This document shows, in pieces, positions 61,192 through 64,000 of a DNA stretch of 64,000 nt. Position numbers and translations under genes: made by a program. The stretch spans positions 558,001 to 622,000 of the forward strand of contig NZ_VHLG01000001.1 in the NCBI RefSeq assembly GCF_006516955.1, in the 5' to 3' direction. How positions within the stretch are numbered: the stretch's first letter is position 1; each line of letters opens with the position of its first letter. The stretch is from Martelella alba. GTDB taxonomy: Bacteria; Pseudomonadota; Alphaproteobacteria; Rhizobiales; Rhizobiaceae. The notes below the pieces were generated by a model. The model was not told the DNA's origin, did no database searches, and was given only the letters and a program-made list of their open reading frames with translations.

Positions 61192-63567
61192 CTATCGTGG
61201 AACAAGGCAGCTGCCACCCTGGGCCTTGAGCGCCTCGCAGAGTGAAATTGCCGCATCAAGGCTCGAAGCGGGAATGCGAACCCGATAATAGGTCCCCTTC
61301 CCGTCAATTTCGGCAGCCTGATACTCAACCGAACGCCCGCCGAAAATGCTTGGATATTTCGCAGCCAGCGCAGTATAGGCCTTCTTGGCATCAGCTTCCG
61401 AGGGGAGCGAGGCGACCTGGACCGCATAGGGTGACAACGAACCGGCAGGTGTTGCCGAAGAGGTTGCCGGAGCAGCCGGAGCAACCACAGGCGACGCAGC
61501 TGGTGCAGTTGCAGCGGCGGTGCTGGCTGCGGCAATGGTTGAGGAACGCGGCGTCGGCAGCGGGACATTATAGAGATCGAAGCCGACACTGTTCGGATCG
61601 ATCGGCTGAGCTTCCGGCTCGCCCGTCTCGACCGGTGCAGGCTCAAGCGCTGTGGTAGCGTCAGCTGGCTGGCTTTCGACAGGCTGTTCAGCATCAGGTG
61701 CTGCTGCCGGTTGCACTGTAGCCGCCGCATCAGCCGCACCAACGCCGTCGGAAGCATCACGCTCGACAAGTGTTCCATCCGGGCGAACGACAATCGTGCG
61801 CACCTTGCGGGTCGCAACGCCCATGGAACTATCGACCGTTCCCGCACCGCCATCATCGGCGGCGGTATCATCCGGCGCAGGCATATCGGAATTGGCATCG
61901 GCCTGCGACACGCCATCGGCAAGGTCGGCAATCGGATTGGGGGCAGCTGTGTCCAGATCAACCGGAGACTGGTCGGAAGAGATCAGATTGCCCTGTGTCG
62001 GCGGACTGCCCCTCTCGCCTGTCACGCGGCTGAAGACAGGATTATCCTGATTGGGAACAACTTCCCCACCAGGATCCTCCGGCGCTTCCTTGACGCTGGA
62101 ATTGTCCGCTGTGATAACGACCGGCGCATTTCCGGTCGATCCGCTGAAGACGAACTGATAAACGAGGAACACAGCGACCGCGACGACACCGACAAAGGCA
62201 AGGCCGGCCAGGACCAGCTGTCCCACCCCACGCAAGGGGCCGAAATAAAACTCACGCTCTTCATCGTCGTGGTCACCGCCATGATCCGCCGTATCACCAA
62301 TCCGCTGGCGGCGCATGGCTTCGGACTGGCTGAGCGCACGGCGGAAGTCATCTTCCAGTACCGATTCGATGTCATCGTCATAAATGGCCTCGCCCGCGCG
62401 TGCGGCACCTGCTGCGGCCGCGGCGGCCATCGGCGGCTGCGCCTGTGGCTCACGCGGCTGCTGACGAAGCGGATTGGCCAGGCCATGTTCAGCACCGAGA
62501 ACATCATCAAGGTCATCATCCAGACCGTATTCATAGGCCGGAGCAGCCATGCGTTCATGCTCGGGATCATGTTCCGGCAGGTCCGGCAGGTCCATCTCGG
62601 TCACGGGCTGGGGCAGCTCTTCCGGGGCAACCAGCGCGGCAGGATCGAAAACATCATCACGACTGAGTGCCGCTTCCTCGATCGGGTCTTCCGGCCCGGC
62701 CGGCTCTTCGGCCATCGACAGATCATCGAGCTCGAAATCGGAAAGCTCCTTGGCAAGCTCATCCAGATCAAGGTCGAGTTCATCGTGACGCCGCGCCTCA
62801 GCCGGTGCCGCAGGTGAAGGCTGAGCTGGCTCTGACACGGGTGCAGCCGGCTCCTGCGGACGGCTTGCCTGTGTGGGGGAATGCACCACGTCAACAGGCG
62901 CCGCCACCGTCGCACGCCATCCCGGTTCACCGAAGCTGGCACCACCATAGGAGGGAGACTGGGGGACCGTCTGGGGGGCAAAAGCCGGTTCTTCGACTGG
63001 CAAGGGATCTGCCGGGCGCGGTGTGGCCGGCTCCTGCGGCGTCGCTCGTCCATAATCCGGTTCGGCGAAAAGGTCCTGTTCAAACGTACTCTGCGGCCTC
63101 TGATCGAAGCGCGGCTCTGCCTGATGCGGCGGCTCTGCAGCAAACGGGCTGCGATCCGGAACGAAGGATACCGGCTCCGGTTCGGCCTCAGGCTCGGGGA
63201 GATCGAACTGGCCCATGGACATTTCCAGCTCATCGGCTAGCATGTCATCACTGTAATCGTCAAAACCGGATCCCGTTTCAACGGGCCCTGTTTCAGACGG
63301 CCGGCTGACCGGCTGCTGCAGAGGGATCGATGATGCCGGCGGAGCAGGCTGTGACGGCTGCCCATTATCCGGAGCCACGCCCGGCGTGGTGACACGTTCG
63401 AATTCACGCAGCAATTCATCCGCGAGGTCGTCCTGACCGGAGGGAGCATCCGTCCGGGCTGGCTGGTCGTCTGGCGCTATCAGCCTTGCCAGCTCGGCAA
63501 AGGGATCATCCGGCGACAAATCACCGAAATTGCCACGCGACCGGTCTGGGTTGTTCTTATCTGCCAT
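61192..63567 (-). CDS. SPOR-domain membrane protein
   Basis: 791 residues. The N-terminal 430 are acidic, proline/glutamate-rich and disordered, lying in the cytoplasm. One membrane helix (LVLAGLAFVGVVAVAVFLVYQF, about 445-465) is followed by a periplasmic low-complexity linker and a C-terminal SPOR domain (about 710-791, YAVQVASLPSEADAKKAYTA and YYRVRIPASSLDAAISLC) that binds denuded septal peptidoglycan. A division-site role is likely. ATG 63567 was chosen (GGAAACG upstream) over an earlier one. Confidence 0.9.
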   Translation of the reverse strand: MADKNNPDRSRGNFGDLSPDDPFAELARLIAPDDQPARTDAPSGQDDLADELLREFERVTTPGVAPDNGQPSQPAPPASSIPLQQPVSRPSETGPVETGSGFDDYSDDMLADELEMSMGQFDLPEPEAEPEPVSFVPDRSPFAAEPPHQAEPRFDQRPQSTFEQDLFAEPDYGRATPQEPATPRPADPLPVEEPAFAPQTVPQSPSYGGASFGEPGWRATVAAPVDVVHSPTQASRPQEPAAPVSEPAQPSPAAPAEARRHDELDLDLDELAKELSDFELDDLSMAEEPAGPEDPIEEAALSRDDVFDPAALVAPEELPQPVTEMDLPDLPEHDPEHERMAAPAYEYGLDDDLDDVLGAEHGLANPLRQQPREPQAQPPMAAAAAAGAARAGEAIYDDDIESVLEDDFRRALSQSEAMRRQRIGDTADHGGDHDDEEREFYFGPLRGVGQLVLAGLAFVGVVAVAVFLVYQFVFSGSTGNAPVVITADNSSVKEAPEDPGGEVVPNQDNPVFSRVTGERGSPPTQGNLISSDQSPVDLDTAAPNPIADLADGVSQADANSDMPAPDDTAADDGGAGTVDSSMGVATRKVRTIVVRPDGTLVERDASDGVGAADAAATVQPAAAPDAEQPVESQPADATTALEPAPVETGEPEAQPIDPNSVGFDLYNVPLPTPRSSTIAAASTAAATAPAASPVVAPAAPATSSATPAGSLSPYAVQVASLPSEADAKKAYTALAAKYPSIFGGRSVEYQAAEIDGKGTYYRVRIPASSLDAAISLCEALKAQGGSCLVPR

Positions 63568-63630
63568 TCGTTTCCACCACGCATGCCCATCCACCCGACA
63601 TATCGGGTGGCGGGCAGATTTGAACCGATA

Positions 63631-64000
63631 TTACCGCATTTCGAGCGGTGCCTCCGTCCCCGTCAATGCGAGACCGGACTTCAATACCGCAGCCACAGCG
63701 GCCACAAGACCTAGCTTTGCGATGCTGGATTGTCGGTCTTCGTCATTAATAAATCGTAATTGCGGTTTTTCCTTACCTTTATTCCAGTGAGCGTGGAAAT
63801 GAGACGCCAGGTCATAAAGGTAGAACGCAATCCGGTGTGGCTCATAAGCAAGCGCTGCGGCCTCAACCACCCGGGGATATTCCGCGACTTTGGCAATAAG
63901 ACGGATTTCATCCGGATCGTCAATGGATTCTGCCGCTGTATTTGCCAGAACCTCTGTCGACAGATCGATATCACCGAACACTTCCCGAGCCTGACGAAAC
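63631..64000 (-). CDS. argS: arginyl-tRNA synthetase (partial, C-terminal end)
   Basis: The gene enters from the right edge; about 123 C-terminal residues are seen. They match the ArgS anticodon-binding helical domain: EIRLIAKVAEYPRVVEAAAL, EPHRIAFYLYDLASHFHAHW and the C-terminus KLGLVAAVAAVLKSGLALTG ending EAPLEMR. It charges tRNA-Arg. Its position before the SPOR gene is the standard rhizobial order. The start and catalytic part are outside the window. Confidence 0.93.
   Translation of the reverse strand, partial: FRQAREVFGDIDLSTEVLANTAAESIDDPDEIRLIAKVAEYPRVVEAAALAYEPHRIAFYLYDLASHFHAHWNKGKEKPQLRFINDEDRQSSIAKLGLVAAVAAVLKSGLALTGTEAPLEMR

Overview
The window reads as chromosomal DNA of an alphaproteobacterium of the order Hyphomicrobiales (Rhizobiales). 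The evidence is the right third, which carries a rhizobial-type housekeeping order (trmFO, squalene/phytoene-synthase-like gene, DUF498 gene, secDF, yajC, DUF815 ATPase, nlpD-like, pcm, surE, serS, tatCBA, scpBA, SPOR protein, argS), together with high GC content, many ABC and TTT importers, and ATGA-type gene overlaps. Genus cannot be fixed from the sequence.

Left region (1-11.2 kb): a leftward amide/amino-compound cluster. In transcription order it has a solute-binding protein, a fused permease-ATPase, an acetamidase/formamidase, a second acetamidase fused behind an AraC-type regulator, a RidA-like protein, a decayed transporter end, a YqaA-like membrane protein, a zinc alcohol dehydrogenase and a MalT-like LuxR regulator that leaves the window. 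Then come yqeY, a LuxR-type HTH/alpha-beta-hydrolase fusion, and a divergent Lrp regulator/ornithine cyclodeaminase pair.

Sugar region 1 (16-29 kb): a rightward operon of a DapA-fold aldolase, an Asp-box (sialidase-like) propeller, a tripartite tricarboxylate-type importer (TctC, B, A), a fucose/arabinose-isomerase-like enzyme, a pentulose-type FGGY kinase and a LacI regulator. A convergent MhpD/FAH-type hydratase and an EamA exporter follow. Sugar region 2 (29-39.4 kb): a leftward carbohydrate ABC operon that includes an argininosuccinate-lyase-like enzyme and a PfkB kinase, divergent from a ROK regulator and an 800-residue PIG-L deacetylase. Both regions look like uncharacterised catabolic systems.

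At 39.5-40.5 kb a very AT-rich stretch precedes a small gene. Its product has three tandem PPSY motifs and ends in ETTV, a PDZ-ligand-like terminus. This combination suggests a host-directed protein and is the most unusual item in the window. Then follow the phosphoketolase/acetate kinase pair and the housekeeping block. Three copies of a nested palindromic repeat sit between convergent genes at 26.7, 46.3 and 52.7 kb. Each is bracketed by two near-identical copies of a hairpin that differs from locus to locus, as if insertion had duplicated a terminator. nagZ, commonly found between the SPOR gene and scpA in relatives, is absent here. No tRNA, rRNA, CRISPR array or IS transposase was seen.
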